In this document: piece after piece, positions 54,448 through 63,907 of the stretch
Numbering within the stretch: position 1 is the first letter of the stretch
How the letters are laid out: every line of letters begins with the position of its first letter
Assembly: GCA_003524095.1 (NCBI GenBank)
Contig: DOEE01000003.1
Span: forward strand, 62,001 to 126,000
Direction: 5' to 3'
Source of the DNA: Clostridiales bacterium
Lineage (GTDB): Bacteria; Bacillota; Clostridia; Christensenellales; UBA1242
Length of the DNA stretch: 64,000 bases
Translations under genes and position numbers: made by a program
The notes under the pieces: model-generated
The model's input: the letters and a program-made list of their open reading frames with translations, nothing else
Databases searched by the model: none
Told to the model about the DNA's origin: nothing

Positions 54448-55546
54448 ATGATACTTAATGACCAAAAAGAAAGATTACAAAAAATCGTCGGCAATTTAAA
54501 AATAATTGCCGACTGTCTTTGACGAAGAAAAATTAGTAAAAGAGTTGAGTGAAAAAAAGGAAGAGAGTTTGAAACCCGAAGTGTATTCAAATCCAAGCCT
54601 TTGTGGGACACTCAACAAATCTATCAAAAAAATCGAGTTTGAATTAGAAAAACTTGCTTCGTCACGAAAAAAGATAAGTGATATATCTGACTATATAGAT
54701 TTGACCGAAATGGAAGGCGACGAGAGTATGGTTTCGGATATTGATTCATCTATTGATTCACTTGAAAAAGAAATTAATGAGTTGTATCTTGAGACTTTGC
54801 TTTCGGGAGATTATGACTTAAATAATGCTTATGTCAAAATACATAGCGGTGCGGGCGGAACAGAGGCCTGTGACTGGGCGGGAATGCTTCAAAGAATGTA
54901 TCAAATGTTCGCTGACAAAAATGGATTTAAGTGGTCGATAACTGACAAGATTGATGGCGATGGTGCGGGAGTCAAAAGTGTTACACTCAAAGTTGTTGGC
55001 GACAATGCTTATGGCTATCTAAAGAGTGAAATGGGTGTGCATAGACTAGTAAGAATTAGTCCTTTTGATGCTAACAAACGAAGACATACTAGTTTTGCAT
55101 CTGTCGAAGTTATGCCCGAAATTAATCAAGATGTCGAAATCGAAATTCGTCCAGAAGATTTGAAGGTAGACGTTTATCGTTCGGGTGGCGCTGGCGGTCA
55201 ACACGTAAATACTACAGATAGTGCAGTTAGAATTACCCACTTGCCGACTGGCATAATTGTTGCTTGTCAACAAGAACGTTCTCAACTAAAGAATAGAGAA
55301 ATGGCTATGGAAATGCTTAAGTCTAAGTTGCTAGCATTAGAACTAGACAAAAAGATGCAAGAAAGCCTAGCACTCAAAGGTGATGCCAAAAAGATTGAAT
55401 GGGGAAGTCAAATTAGAAGTTATGTATTTTGTCCTTACACCATGGTCAAAGACCATAGAACGAACTATGAAACAAGTGATGTTTATGGAGTTATGGACGG
55501 AAATATTAAAGAATTCATATTTGAGTTTTTGAAATTAATTAACTAA
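54448..55546 (+). CDS. prfB: Peptide chain release factor 2 with programmed +1 frameshift
   Basis: Translation starts at the ATG at 54448 (AAGGA upstream), runs 24 codons to CTT TGA (54517-54522) and must shift +1 at CTT to continue in the second frame from GAC at 54521, giving about 365 residues. The SPF tripeptide that recognises UGA is present (RISPFDANKRRH) and the catalytic GGQ lies in RSGGAGGQHVNTTD. It releases peptides at UGA and UAA and controls its own level because low RF2 favours the shift. The usual purine-rich Shine-Dalgarno-like stimulator just upstream of CTT is not obvious (GCCGACTGT there). Confidence 0.95.
54517..54522 (+). promoter_or_regulatory. Programmed +1 frameshift site of prfB
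   Basis: CTT followed by in-frame TGA and a C (CTTTGAC), the classical RF2 autoregulatory slip site. Confidence 0.92.
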
Positions 55547-55570
55547 AGAAAGTGCTTTAAGAAGGTAAAA

Positions 55571-56665
55571 ATGTACAAAGATATTGCAAAGGCAAAATTT
55601 AATAAACTATCGAAAGAGTATAAGTCAAGAGATATTCTGGTTTTGGGAATTGAAAGCAGTTGTGATGAAACAAGTATTTCTATTGTCAAAAATGGCAGAG
55701 AGATTCTTTCTAACGTAGTTGCGACACAAATAGATATTCATGCTAGATTCGGTGGAGTTGTTCCCGAAGTTGCTAGTAGAAATCACTTGCTAGAGATTGA
55801 TACTGTTCTCAAAAATGCTTTGGAACAAGCCGGCAAGACATTGCAAGACATTGATGCTATCGCTGTAACTTATGGCGCAGGACTGGTTGGGGCATTGATG
55901 GTTGGTGTTAACTATGCCAAAGCATTAGCTTTTTCTCTTGAAATTCCACTCATTGCAGTTAATCATATCAAAGGGCACATAAGTGCAAACTATTTGACAA
56001 ACAAAGACCTACAACCACCTTTTGTGGCGCTTATTGTAAGTGGCGGACACACCGCACTTCTCAAAATCAAAGACTATGACAAATTTGATATGTTGGGCTC
56101 TACAACCGACGATGCTTTGGGGGAATGTTACGACAAGGTTGCAAAGTGTTTAGGTCTTGGCTATCCGGGTGGTGTCAAGATTGACAAAAGAGCCAAGGAA
56201 GGCAAAAATTCAATCAAGTTTATATCTCACGAAATTCTCCCTGGAACAAACGACTTTAGTTTTAGCGGTGTCAAAACTCAAATTATAAATTATGTTCACA
56301 AACTAAATCAAAATGGACAAGAAATTCCAGTAAACGATATTTGTGCATCTTTTCAAACTCAAGTAATTGACGAAGTTGTCAAAAAGAGTATTAATGTGGC
56401 TCTCAAAGACAAAAGTAAGACCCTGGTTGTGGGTGGCGGAGTTTCGGCAAATTCATATTTGAGAGAAAAACTCCAAGATGAAGCAAATTTGAGACATATT
56501 AAAGTATATTTTCCAAGCAATAGTTTGTCGGGAGACAATGGTGCAATGATTGCAAGTGAGGGTTATTTTCAGCTAATATCCGGCAAGGGGCTGGCAGGTT
56601 TGGATTTGACACCCGCTCCAAATATAAATCTTAAATGGGAAAGACGCAGAGAAAAAAACATTTAA
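55571..56665 (+). CDS. tsaD: tRNA N6-adenosine threonylcarbamoyltransferase
   Basis: 364 residues with the Kae1/TsaD hallmarks: GIESSCDETSISIV, RFGGVVPEVASRNHL, the metal-binding HIKGH, VSGGHTALL and the C-terminal VGGGVSANSYLREKL with SGDNGAMIA. It transfers threonylcarbamoyl to A37 of tRNAs reading ANN codons, together with TsaB and TsaE, which are not in the window. The protein has about 20 extra N-terminal residues (MYKDIAKAKFNKLSKEYKSRD) compared with a typical start at the IESSCDE strand. It lies 24 bases after prfB and may share its message. Confidence 0.95.
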   Translation: MYKDIAKAKFNKLSKEYKSRDILVLGIESSCDETSISIVKNGREILSNVVATQIDIHARFGGVVPEVASRNHLLEIDTVLKNALEQAGKTLQDIDAIAVTYGAGLVGALMVGVNYAKALAFSLEIPLIAVNHIKGHISANYLTNKDLQPPFVALIVSGGHTALLKIKDYDKFDMLGSTTDDALGECYDKVAKCLGLGYPGGVKIDKRAKEGKNSIKFISHEILPGTNDFSFSGVKTQIINYVHKLNQNGQEIPVNDICASFQTQVIDEVVKKSINVALKDKSKTLVVGGGVSANSYLREKLQDEANLRHIKVYFPSNSLSGDNGAMIASEGYFQLISGKGLAGLDLTPAPNINLKWERRREKNI

Positions 56666-56720
56666 TTTTGAATAGTGATTTTAAATATAAAAGTCAATTG
56701 TAAGAAAAACTCAAATTAAA

Positions 56721-56756
56721 ATCAATTTCAAGTAAAAAATCAATTTCAAGTAAAAA
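56721..56756 (+). repeat. Two tandem 18-bp copies
   Basis: ATCAATTTCAAGTAAAAA at 56721-56738 is repeated exactly at 56739-56756. It is probably slippage in AT-rich sequence downstream of tsaD. No motif or function is apparent. Confidence 0.7.
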
Positions 56757-56769
56757 TAAAACGAAAACA

Positions 56770-56804
56770 AAAAAAAGATAAATCAAAAAATTTATCTTTT
56801 TTTT
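56770..56804. terminator. Intrinsic terminator
   Basis: Stem AAAAAGATAAAT / ATTTATCTTTTT with an eight-T run, downstream of tsaD and 110 bases from the convergent degV gene. Confidence 0.85.
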
Positions 56805-56913
56805 GTCAATTGTTATTTTGTAAAAAACAATATATCAAACATATTTATGTTAATTAAAAAATTTTGTATGGCTGAGTGCTTTAAATATTATATCGCATTA
56901 GTGCCAAACCAAA

Positions 56914-57750
56914 TTATTTATTTAAGAACAAAACACCTATGCAGTTTGGGCCACAGTGGCTAGAAATTGTGCCACCAGCAAGAGTATTGTGAATATATTT
57001 AAAGCCACGATTTTCTAGTTTTTCTGTTAGTATTTTTTCGGCTTCGGGCATTGGTGATGAGTGAGTAATGAATACATGCTCAAGAATTGGATTTGGATTG
57101 CTGTCTAACAAGTCATCAATATATTTATCAACTACTTTTGTCATATTTCCCATGTATTTTTTGCCAACAATCATTCTGCCATCGGACAAAATAATTTGTG
57201 GTTTAATTTTGAGAATATTTGCTCCAAGTAATGCAAGAGCCGAACATCTTCCGCCTTTGTGTAGATAGTTTAGTCTTTCAAGTACAAAACTCGCTTCAAC
57301 TTTTGGAGTTAGTGCTTGAAGGGTTTCAAATATTTCTTTGGCATCTTTGCCTTCGTCTATTAAATCCTTGCCTTTGATTGCAAGCAATGCAATTCCTGTT
57401 GACAAAGATTTGCTATCTACAACATAAACATTTTCCATTTCTTTGGCAACCATGCAGGCATTGTTGTATGCACTGCTAATAAGAGAACTCAAAGACACAT
57501 GAACAATTGCATCATAATCTTTTTTGAGATTTTCAAAGTGAGTTTGGAATTGGTCAGGACTTACAGCCGAAGTTTTTGGAAGTTTTTTGGATTTGTCTAC
57601 AAACTCAAAAATTTCCTTTGAAACTCCAAAATGGTCTTCAATGAGTTCGTCACCTAGATTTATAGTAAATGGTGTAGTCTTAATATTGTATTTGTCAAGT
57701 AGTTCTTTTGGTAAATCAATTGTGCTTTCGGCAGATATAACTATTTTCAT
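56914..57750 (-). CDS. DegV family fatty-acid-binding protein
   Basis: 278 residues. The family pattern is present: VISAESTIDLPKELLDKYNI, the ligand-site KTSAVSPDQF, VSLSSLISSAYNNA, KVEASFVLERLNYLHKGGRCS and HCGPNCIGVLF. DegV/FakB proteins bind a single fatty acid and present it to the kinase FakA for entry into phospholipids. FakA is not in the window. GGAG lies before the ATG. Confidence 0.93.
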   Translation of the reverse strand: MKIVISAESTIDLPKELLDKYNIKTTPFTINLGDELIEDHFGVSKEIFEFVDKSKKLPKTSAVSPDQFQTHFENLKKDYDAIVHVSLSSLISSAYNNACMVAKEMENVYVVDSKSLSTGIALLAIKGKDLIDEGKDAKEIFETLQALTPKVEASFVLERLNYLHKGGRCSALALLGANILKIKPQIILSDGRMIVGKKYMGNMTKVVDKYIDDLLDSNPNPILEHVFITHSSPMPEAEKILTEKLENRGFKYIHNTLAGGTISSHCGPNCIGVLFLNK

Positions 57751-57965
57751 ATTTTTCTCCTAATTCTAAAATTATTTTTTATATTTAATTTGTTTTTGTT
57801 AATTCAAAACGGAATCAAAAAGTTCTTTATTTTAATTCCTTAATTATTCTATTAAAAAAAATAAAAAAATACACCCTAATTAAACAAAATGCAATTCTAC
57901 TCCTAAATTTGTCAATTCTACTGAAAAAAATGCAACTCTCTTGACAAGAGAGTGCTGTTATTTAG

Positions 57966-57994
57966 TTGTTAATCTTGTAATTTTGTGTTAAAAT
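57966..57994 (+). promoter_or_regulatory. Promoter of the XRE regulator gene
   Basis: TTGTTA at 57966-57971, 17 bases, TAAAAT at 57989-57994, about 30 bases before the start. Confidence 0.55.
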
Positions 57995-58023
57995 GGTTAT
58001 GAAAATATAAAAGGGTAATGATT

Positions 58024-58602
58024 ATGACTAACGAAGATATTAAACATAATTTTTCGGAAAACTTAATTAAACTTAGAAAAGCCAAAAATTTAACACAACT
58101 ACAACTCGCCGAAAAGCTTAATTATTCGGACAAGGCAATTTCCAAATGGGAAGTGGGAAGCGTTCTTCCTGATGTTGAGACGCTACAACATATTGCCGAA
58201 TTTTTTGTCATAACTGTTAATGATTTGATATATGCAAAAAAGAAAAATGTTCTCAAAGAATTTTACAAAACACACTTGTTTATGACCCTTCTTGTAACTG
58301 TCAGCGTGTGGTTTGTGGCGACAATAATATTTTTTGTAATAGACAATGCAACTGCACTTTCTAGAACTTGGCTTACTTTTATTTACACTATCCCAGTTAA
58401 TGCTATAGTTCTTACAATTTTCAGTGGGCTGTGGTTCAAAAAAATACATTTGTACTTATCCTTGACCGCGTTACTTTGGGGGATTATAGTTTGTATTTAT
58501 CTCACTATCAACAATTACACTCTTTGGTTTATATTTGTAATTGGACTAATTGGTCAAGTGGTTTTGACTTGTGCAATGCCTTTCAAAAAACGAAATAAAT
58601 AA
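58024..58602 (+). CDS. XRE-family HTH regulator fused to a membrane domain (192 aa)
   Basis: The start is at the ATG at 58024, 8 bases after AAGGG; the ATG at 58018 is too close to it. The N-terminal helix-turn-helix (LIKLRKAKNLTQLQLAEKLNYSDKAISKWEVG) is a classic XRE type binding DNA. Four hydrophobic helices follow from about residue 85 (MTLLVTVSVWFVATIIFFVI, IYTIPVNAIVLTIFSGLWF, LYLSLTALLWGIIVCIYL, IFVIGLIGQVVLTCAMPF). Such fusions are widespread in Bacillota and may sense envelope stress. The next gene lies 30 bases downstream. Confidence 0.85.
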   Translation: MTNEDIKHNFSENLIKLRKAKNLTQLQLAEKLNYSDKAISKWEVGSVLPDVETLQHIAEFFVITVNDLIYAKKKNVLKEFYKTHLFMTLLVTVSVWFVATIIFFVIDNATALSRTWLTFIYTIPVNAIVLTIFSGLWFKKIHLYLSLTALLWGIIVCIYLTINNYTLWFIFVIGLIGQVVLTCAMPFKKRNK

Positions 58603-58632
58603 AAAATTGGTTTTTGGAAAAATGGAGAAAAA

Positions 58633-59847
58633 ATGAAAATTTTAGAAACAAATGATTGGAAATATAAAATTCCTTTTGATAATGTGACTTACAAAAATGT
58701 CAAAAGGTATAGCCTTATGCTTAATACTTACGAAAGAGAAATTATGAATAAACAAATTGATTTTTTCCGTAAGCATTTTTCTATCTTGCAGGTAATGGAA
58801 CATTTTTCAAAACTCAAGACCAAATCGGACAAAGAGACTTTTATAAAGGCTGTTCTCAAAAGACAAAATAATATTTACTTTCTTCCAAATACACTCAAAA
58901 GTTATATGCTTAAAAAGGCAAGAACGGAGTTTTCGGAGTACAAAGCTTTTTTTGAAATATTAATAAACAAAGCACTTAATCAAAAAAAGACTAACATAAT
59001 AGTTCCATTATATAAATCGGTTCTCTTGGATTTTTATCCAAATGTAATTAGACTCATAAACAAATATCGAAAGCAAAAAGAAATTCCAACTAGCAAAAAA
59101 ATGCTTAAACCCGAGGCTATAGAGTATTACGCTAGAGATTTAATTCATGAGTTGCAATTTGACTATAAGTTATCTCAAGTTTATGGAAGAAGTTCAATTA
59201 GACGTAGTGTTCCAATTTCGATTGTTGATGATTATGGCTATGGTGAATGGATAAGCAAAAACGTAACTTATAATAACAATAGATTCTTTATTTATTCAAA
59301 TCATCAAAGACTTACAGATGTTGAACTTAGGCATATGGTTTACTTTAATGTCTATCCGGGATATGCACACTTTTATAATACCGTTGCTGATGATAAGACC
59401 AAAAATACTTGTTTTGACAACGGGGCTACACTAATTTTGAATGGCTGGGCGTTGTATGCTATGTGTCGTAACAAAAATACAGCATATTCTCAAAACTTCT
59501 TGATTGAAGGCACGAATATTGCTCATATGTTGCTTAAATCTAATTTGGAAAAGGCATATGAAAGCGTCTATGTATATTTACTTGGAAAATATCCAAAATC
59601 AAAGGCGATAGATTATATGCTAGACTACACTCAAAAACCGGGGCATTATTTGAGTTATGTTTTGGGAGAACTATCAATTGAAACCGCTTTTTCAAAAGGC
59701 TTTGCCAGCACTCCAATTGAATTTTTGAATAATCTTAAGCAAATTAATATAGGCGATTATATTTGTTTGTACTGTCCAAAGAAACAAAAGAAAATCGGAA
59801 AGAAAATAATTACTAGTAGAGTGGTGGATAAATTTTTTAAAGTATAA
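58633..59847 (+). CDS. DUF885-like protein lacking the metal-binding motif (404 aa)
   Basis: No signal peptide. The C-terminal half follows the order of motifs of DUF885 putative metallopeptidases: VYPGYAHFYN in the place of the HE-x-PGHH motif, LNGWALYAM in the place of EGWALYAE, then QKPGHYLSYVLGELSI near the end. The zinc-binding His and Glu residues are replaced (YFNVYPGYAH, NGWAL), so it is predicted to be inactive as a peptidase or to bind something else. The N-terminal half is helical and basic. It is downstream of an XRE membrane regulator and may be its co-transcribed partner. The family link is by eye only. Confidence 0.55.
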   Translation: MKILETNDWKYKIPFDNVTYKNVKRYSLMLNTYEREIMNKQIDFFRKHFSILQVMEHFSKLKTKSDKETFIKAVLKRQNNIYFLPNTLKSYMLKKARTEFSEYKAFFEILINKALNQKKTNIIVPLYKSVLLDFYPNVIRLINKYRKQKEIPTSKKMLKPEAIEYYARDLIHELQFDYKLSQVYGRSSIRRSVPISIVDDYGYGEWISKNVTYNNNRFFIYSNHQRLTDVELRHMVYFNVYPGYAHFYNTVADDKTKNTCFDNGATLILNGWALYAMCRNKNTAYSQNFLIEGTNIAHMLLKSNLEKAYESVYVYLLGKYPKSKAIDYMLDYTQKPGHYLSYVLGELSIETAFSKGFASTPIEFLNNLKQINIGDYICLYCPKKQKKIGKKIITSRVVDKFFKV

Positions 59848-59920
59848 CTAATGGATTTTAAACTTTTAAATTAAAAGTTTGTGCATATTAGATAATTTAA
59901 TAAGTTTTTAAATATTAAGT

Positions 59921-59978
59921 AAAAAATAATGAATTAAAAAGTAGATTTTTGTTACTTTTTCAATTCATTATTTTTTTT
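59921..59978. terminator. Bidirectional intrinsic terminator
   Basis: Long stem AAATAATGAATT / AATTCATTATTT continuing into AAAAAGTA / TACTTTTT, T-runs on both sides, between the convergent DUF885-like and methyltransferase-like genes. Confidence 0.88.
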
Positions 59979-60006
59979 GTAAATACATTTTTATGTTTAT
60001 TAAATT

Positions 60007-60816
60007 CTACAATTCTTTCGTGCTATCTATTTCAAAATTTTTGTCAAATTTTTGATAATTTCCATCAAGATTACATGCAAAAACATAATTCTTACTAAAT
60101 CTAATTTTGGGGTCATGTTTTTTAAGTATTGGTGCCCAGTTTTTGGTGAGGCCTTGTGGGGCATCGCATCCGCACAGTTTCAAAAAGTATGGTTTTTTTG
60201 CAACCGCACAACTAGCAACAATTGGTTCAATAGCAGAGCAGGGTTTGTTGCCTATAATCAAGTCATAATCGTTGACATTATCAAGTGGGTGGTTGAAGTA
60301 TCTGTCTAGCGGGTTTATATTTAGGTTTTTTAGGGTTTCGTCAGATAATACAAATCTATCCATTGAAGTTAGATTATCAAAATCTTGCGCAAGGACTATC
60401 GAAGAATAAGGGACTCTTCCGCTTCCAACTTCCAAAATTTTTGGCTTGTTAGAACCTATATAATGTTCAACAACTTTGACAAAGTCTTCTTGTTCTCGTC
60501 TATAATAATCCATAAATGAATTGTTAATAATGCCCAAATCGCATGCGAGTTTGTTGGCTGTGTTGAGTAGTGCTATTGAATCGTGTTTAGAAATATTTCC
60601 CGATGAATCTCTGTCTACTCCAATTGTAAAATATTCTATATTTTCTTTTACAAAATCTCTAAAGTCAAATTTGTTATGTTCAAAAAACTCGCTGTACTTC
60701 GTAAATTCCAAACTCGTATAAACCTTAAAAAGATGTTCAATATCATACTTTCCATAAAAACCATAATCATGGTCTTCGAGTTCTTTTTTTAGTGTTAAAT
60801 AAGTTATTGTTTTCAT
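60007..60816 (-). CDS. SAM-dependent methyltransferase-like protein (269 aa)
   Basis: The start is at the ATG complementary to 60814-60816, just after GGGATTGGG; the GTG further up lacks a ribosome binding site. Residues about 130-145 carry KILEVGSGRVPYSS, a Rossmann motif I for AdoMet, and DYDLIIGNKPCSAIEPIV about 65 residues later fits motif IV/V. The N-terminal 120 residues are helical and unassigned. The C-terminal GCDAPQGLTKNWAP is Cys/Pro-rich. The substrate is unknown. It is adjacent to the DnaA-box cluster. Confidence 0.65.
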   Translation of the reverse strand: MKTITYLTLKKELEDHDYGFYGKYDIEHLFKVYTSLEFTKYSEFFEHNKFDFRDFVKENIEYFTIGVDRDSSGNISKHDSIALLNTANKLACDLGIINNSFMDYYRREQEDFVKVVEHYIGSNKPKILEVGSGRVPYSSIVLAQDFDNLTSMDRFVLSDETLKNLNINPLDRYFNHPLDNVNDYDLIIGNKPCSAIEPIVASCAVAKKPYFLKLCGCDAPQGLTKNWAPILKKHDPKIRFSKNYVFACNLDGNYQKFDKNFEIDSTKEL

Positions 60817-60989
60817 TTTCCCAATCCCCACGTCTTTTTAAATTATACTCCAGCATTGGCCAAAAGTCAATAGCCACCAATTGATATAACTCAAGAAAGA
60901 TGAATAAAAAGTTTTTATAAAAAGATTGCTTATTTTGGAATTTTGACAAAAGCGACGACAACAAGCGGTTTTATGCTTATAAACAAAAG

Positions 60990-61208
60990 TTATCCACATT
61001 TGCACAACTAAATTTTTATAAATTTTTGCGTATATTTATTAAAAAGTGTATAATTTTTCATAAAAATGTATAAAATCGGGTAAAAAGTAGCGAAGTTATC
61101 CACTTATCCACATAAAACATGTGATTTATGCACAGTGTTAGTTTGAAAAAGTTTCTAAAAGTGATGTAAAAAATGGCTAAATGTGGATAACTCAAAAAGT
61201 TATCCACA
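60990..61208. promoter_or_regulatory. DnaA-box cluster (candidate replication origin or DnaA-titration site)
   Basis: Matches to TTATNCACA occur at 60990-60998, 61104-61112, 61126-61134 (TTATGCACA) and 61200-61208 on the plus strand and at 61182-61190 on the minus strand. One near match (TTATCCACT, 61096-61104) overlaps the second. The 80 bases between the first and next boxes are almost pure A/T and would suit a DNA unwinding element. The 470-base gap has no gene. dnaA, dnaN, rpmH and gidA are absent, and the flanking genes point towards the cluster, so its role as oriC is uncertain. Confidence 0.6.
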
Positions 61209-61298
61209 TAAGAATTCAAAAAAATCGCATATAATCACGGTCTTAACATTGTTTTTGTAATGTATAAAATTATGGTTATATGCAATATTTTTCAACTT

Positions 61299-62765
61299 TT
61301 ATTCATAAACGATTCTGACGCCACTATCTATAGGTTCAATTCCTGCTGGCAAATCTTCGCACCCTTCAATTACAACTCCACGTTGTGGGCTATAGATTTC
61401 GTGACGAATTAATGTTTCGTCTATCATTTTGTCACCCATATATCTTTGAAGATATGCTTTGGCAACATATCCGTCTTTTGGATAACTTACCCTAAAGTAC
61501 TCACCTTTGAATAATACTTTGCTTGTGTATTTTTTGTCGGTATCTAGGATAACTTTGTCGCCAGTTGATTTTAGTGTTTCAATGGTTTCGCTTCTTGTTT
61601 TGTAAGTGTAGTCGGGAGTGTGTGAGAAAATATCTACCGAAACACTATTTTTGTCCGAATAAGTTTTGATATAAATAGGATAATCAGAAGTGTTTGTAAA
61701 CTTTAAATCGGCAGTATATTCAGCAACCATTGCATCAAGTCCGAGTGGAACATATTTAACAGGAAGGGTGTGCTTGTGAACTTCGTCAATTTGAACTCCG
61801 CTAAGTAGCAAAGCATTATATAATGTCGTGCTTGCCTGACAAATTCCACCGCCAATGCCTTCAGTAAACTCTCCGTTGTATATAATTGTTGCAGGCTTGT
61901 ATCCATTTTGTGTGGTGTGTTCTCCAATTATTTCATTGAATGAAACGGATTGTTTTGGCGCTACGACAAAACCATTAAATTTGGATAATGCGAGTTTTAC
62001 GTTGTGTTTTCTGCCACCAGTGCTGTCTGCTACTTTGGTTGAAAATGTTGCTATTTTCTGTGTTAAACTAATATTATATTCTTTGGTGGTTGTAGGAACT
62101 TCTTCTATATAGTCAAGAGTTACATTTATTTTGTTTGAAGTCAAAAATTGTTCGTTAATATCTCTATATAATTTTTGTTTGTTGACGCGTTTGCCATTTT
62201 CGCTGTCGCTAATTTCAAATGGGTTTTGACTATCTGGCATAAATGTGATGACGCTTGAAATTGGGTCTTTTTCAACTTCGTCTAATATTTTTTCGATTTT
62301 TTCGTCCAGTCCTGTGAAGATATAATTGAAAGATACGTTTATCGAACCGCCCTTTTTGTTAAACTGAGACAAAAAATCCAAGTCATTATCCAAGTTGTTT
62401 TTGAGTTCATTTTCGTCTTGACTTGCTTCCAAGATTGTATGAATATCTGAGTTTACTTTCAAGTCGTTTTTGTCAAAAGTCCAAGTTTTGTCACTCTCTC
62501 TATCTTTGATGGATAATTCAAAGTCCTCGGCTTTTTCTTGAAAGTTACTGAGCAAGACAACTTTGGCTTCGTCTTTTGACATGCCAGAAAGATTAAGCCC
62601 ATTAATTACAGTTCCATTGTGCAAAGTCTTGTTGGTGTTCTTGTCTAAAATCAAAAATTGACCAATAATAATGGCAGTTATTGCTAGTGTGCAAAGCGTA
62701 AGTACTGCCAAAACTTTATTGGTCTTTTGTTTTGATGTTTTTGTGGCAACCATTGTCTTTTTCAT
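61299..62765 (-). CDS. VanW family exported protein
   Basis: The start is at the ATG complementary to 62763-62765 with GGGAG before it. About 488 residues. A membrane anchor (VLAVLTLCTLAITAIIIGQFLIL) comes first, then the peptidoglycan-binding-4-type region (GTVINGLNLSGMSKDEAKVVLL, WTFDKNDLKV) repeated, as in YoaR. The VanW domain is in the middle (SLTQKIATFSTK, then FVVAPKQSVSFNEIIGEHT and EGIGGGICQASTTLYNALLLSG, HKHTLPVKYVPLGLDAMVAEYT). A final strand-rich segment (KDGYVAKAYLQRYMGDKMIDE) resembles a G5-type module. VanW proteins are linked to cell-wall metabolism, with unclear activity. It is next to the DnaA boxes. Confidence 0.88.
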   Translation of the reverse strand: MKKTMVATKTSKQKTNKVLAVLTLCTLAITAIIIGQFLILDKNTNKTLHNGTVINGLNLSGMSKDEAKVVLLSNFQEKAEDFELSIKDRESDKTWTFDKNDLKVNSDIHTILEASQDENELKNNLDNDLDFLSQFNKKGGSINVSFNYIFTGLDEKIEKILDEVEKDPISSVITFMPDSQNPFEISDSENGKRVNKQKLYRDINEQFLTSNKINVTLDYIEEVPTTTKEYNISLTQKIATFSTKVADSTGGRKHNVKLALSKFNGFVVAPKQSVSFNEIIGEHTTQNGYKPATIIYNGEFTEGIGGGICQASTTLYNALLLSGVQIDEVHKHTLPVKYVPLGLDAMVAEYTADLKFTNTSDYPIYIKTYSDKNSVSVDIFSHTPDYTYKTRSETIETLKSTGDKVILDTDKKYTSKVLFKGEYFRVSYPKDGYVAKAYLQRYMGDKMIDETLIRHEIYSPQRGVVIEGCEDLPAGIEPIDSGVRIVYE

Positions 62766-62875
62766 AATAACTCCCAAAGTAAAATATAATTACCTTAGTT
62801 TGCCACTAAAACTATTTAAATATTCTAATAAATTTAGCCAAGTTGAGACTAGATTGACGAAATAAATTTCAAACC

Positions 62876-63907
62876 TTATCTTAGTTTGTACAAATATTTT
62901 CCGTTGAAATATGAGCCTTCTTCTTCTTCAACAATAACACAAGTTCTCTCTATATCGTTGTAGATTAAATCATTGTAATTAATGTAACTTACAAGAGTGG
63001 AGTAAATAAGCATAAGTGTTTCTTGAATGTTTATATCCAAATAGAATAATCTTTCGGTGTAAGTTACAATATTTTTAATGCATTGTTCTTCGTTTAACTT
63101 AAGTGCTGTCTCAGTTCGGACATTATCATAAGGAATGTCTAGGCATAAACAATAGTCTTTGATAAGTTGCATTATATCTATTGCAAGTCTATTGCTAAGA
63201 TACTTTTTGGTCTCAACTTCACCCAAATCTTGAGCACGTTCTAGTTGACCTAATTTGCTTAGATATTCTTCACGTCGTAGTTTGTTTGTAAACATTTCCA
63301 TTTGTTCCGTTTTTGCTTTGAGTTCAAATAAAATTGCACTTTTTCTTTCGCCAGCAGTAGGGGTAATAATTTTGAAATCCTTGTTTTTCTTTTCCTTTAA
63401 AACATTAATTCCACGCAAAAATTTGCGTTCTCTAAAACTTATTTCACTTGGCGCATAAAAAGTAATAGGCGCACAGTTTGTAGCACCCATGAATGGGAAA
63501 TTTTTGTTTGGTTTTAATTTTAAGTTCCAACAAACAAATGCTGACAAATTTATTCCGCTAGTTAGACAAAGAATAGTTGCATCATCATTATATTTTTCTA
63601 TAATGTTCTCAATTGCGTCAATATTTCTTTGGAGAGCGTCCTTCCATTCTTCGCCCTCAACACTTCCAACTTCATTAAATCTTTCTTCTTCAATAATTGG
63701 AACATTCAAAGTTCTGTTAATTATTTGAGCGGTCTTTTTGCAACGATAAAAATTTGATGTGTATATAGCATCAATTTTTTGATTGGCAAGAATTTCTCCA
63801 ACCAACTCTGCATCTTTGATTCCGTTCTCGGTTAAGTCGTCATCTTGGCTTCTTAATTTTTTTGGATTAACGTCTCTTTGTGCGTGGTGACAATATATTA
63901 TTTTCAT
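62876..63907 (-). CDS. Histidine-phosphatase-fold protein with unusual active site and long C-terminal extension
   Basis: 343 residues. The N-terminal 160 residues follow the phosphoglycerate-mutase-like pattern: IIYCHHAQRDVNP, DDDLTENGIKDAELVGEIL, IYTSNFYRCKKTAQIINRTL, LNVPIIEEERFNEV, and TSGINLSAFV in the place of the late His motif. The usual RHG/RHA is HHA, with His in place of Arg, and the late His is replaced by a Gly-Ile-Asn stretch, so catalysis may be altered or lost. The C-terminal 180 residues are helical and charged with no recognised domain. The start (ATGA) overlaps the stop of the partial upstream gene by 4 bases. Confidence 0.7.
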   Translation of the reverse strand: MKIIYCHHAQRDVNPKKLRSQDDDLTENGIKDAELVGEILANQKIDAIYTSNFYRCKKTAQIINRTLNVPIIEEERFNEVGSVEGEEWKDALQRNIDAIENIIEKYNDDATILCLTSGINLSAFVCWNLKLKPNKNFPFMGATNCAPITFYAPSEISFRERKFLRGINVLKEKKNKDFKIITPTAGERKSAILFELKAKTEQMEMFTNKLRREEYLSKLGQLERAQDLGEVETKKYLSNRLAIDIMQLIKDYCLCLDIPYDNVRTETALKLNEEQCIKNIVTYTERLFYLDINIQETLMLIYSTLVSYINYNDLIYNDIERTCVIVEEEEGSYFNGKYLYKLR

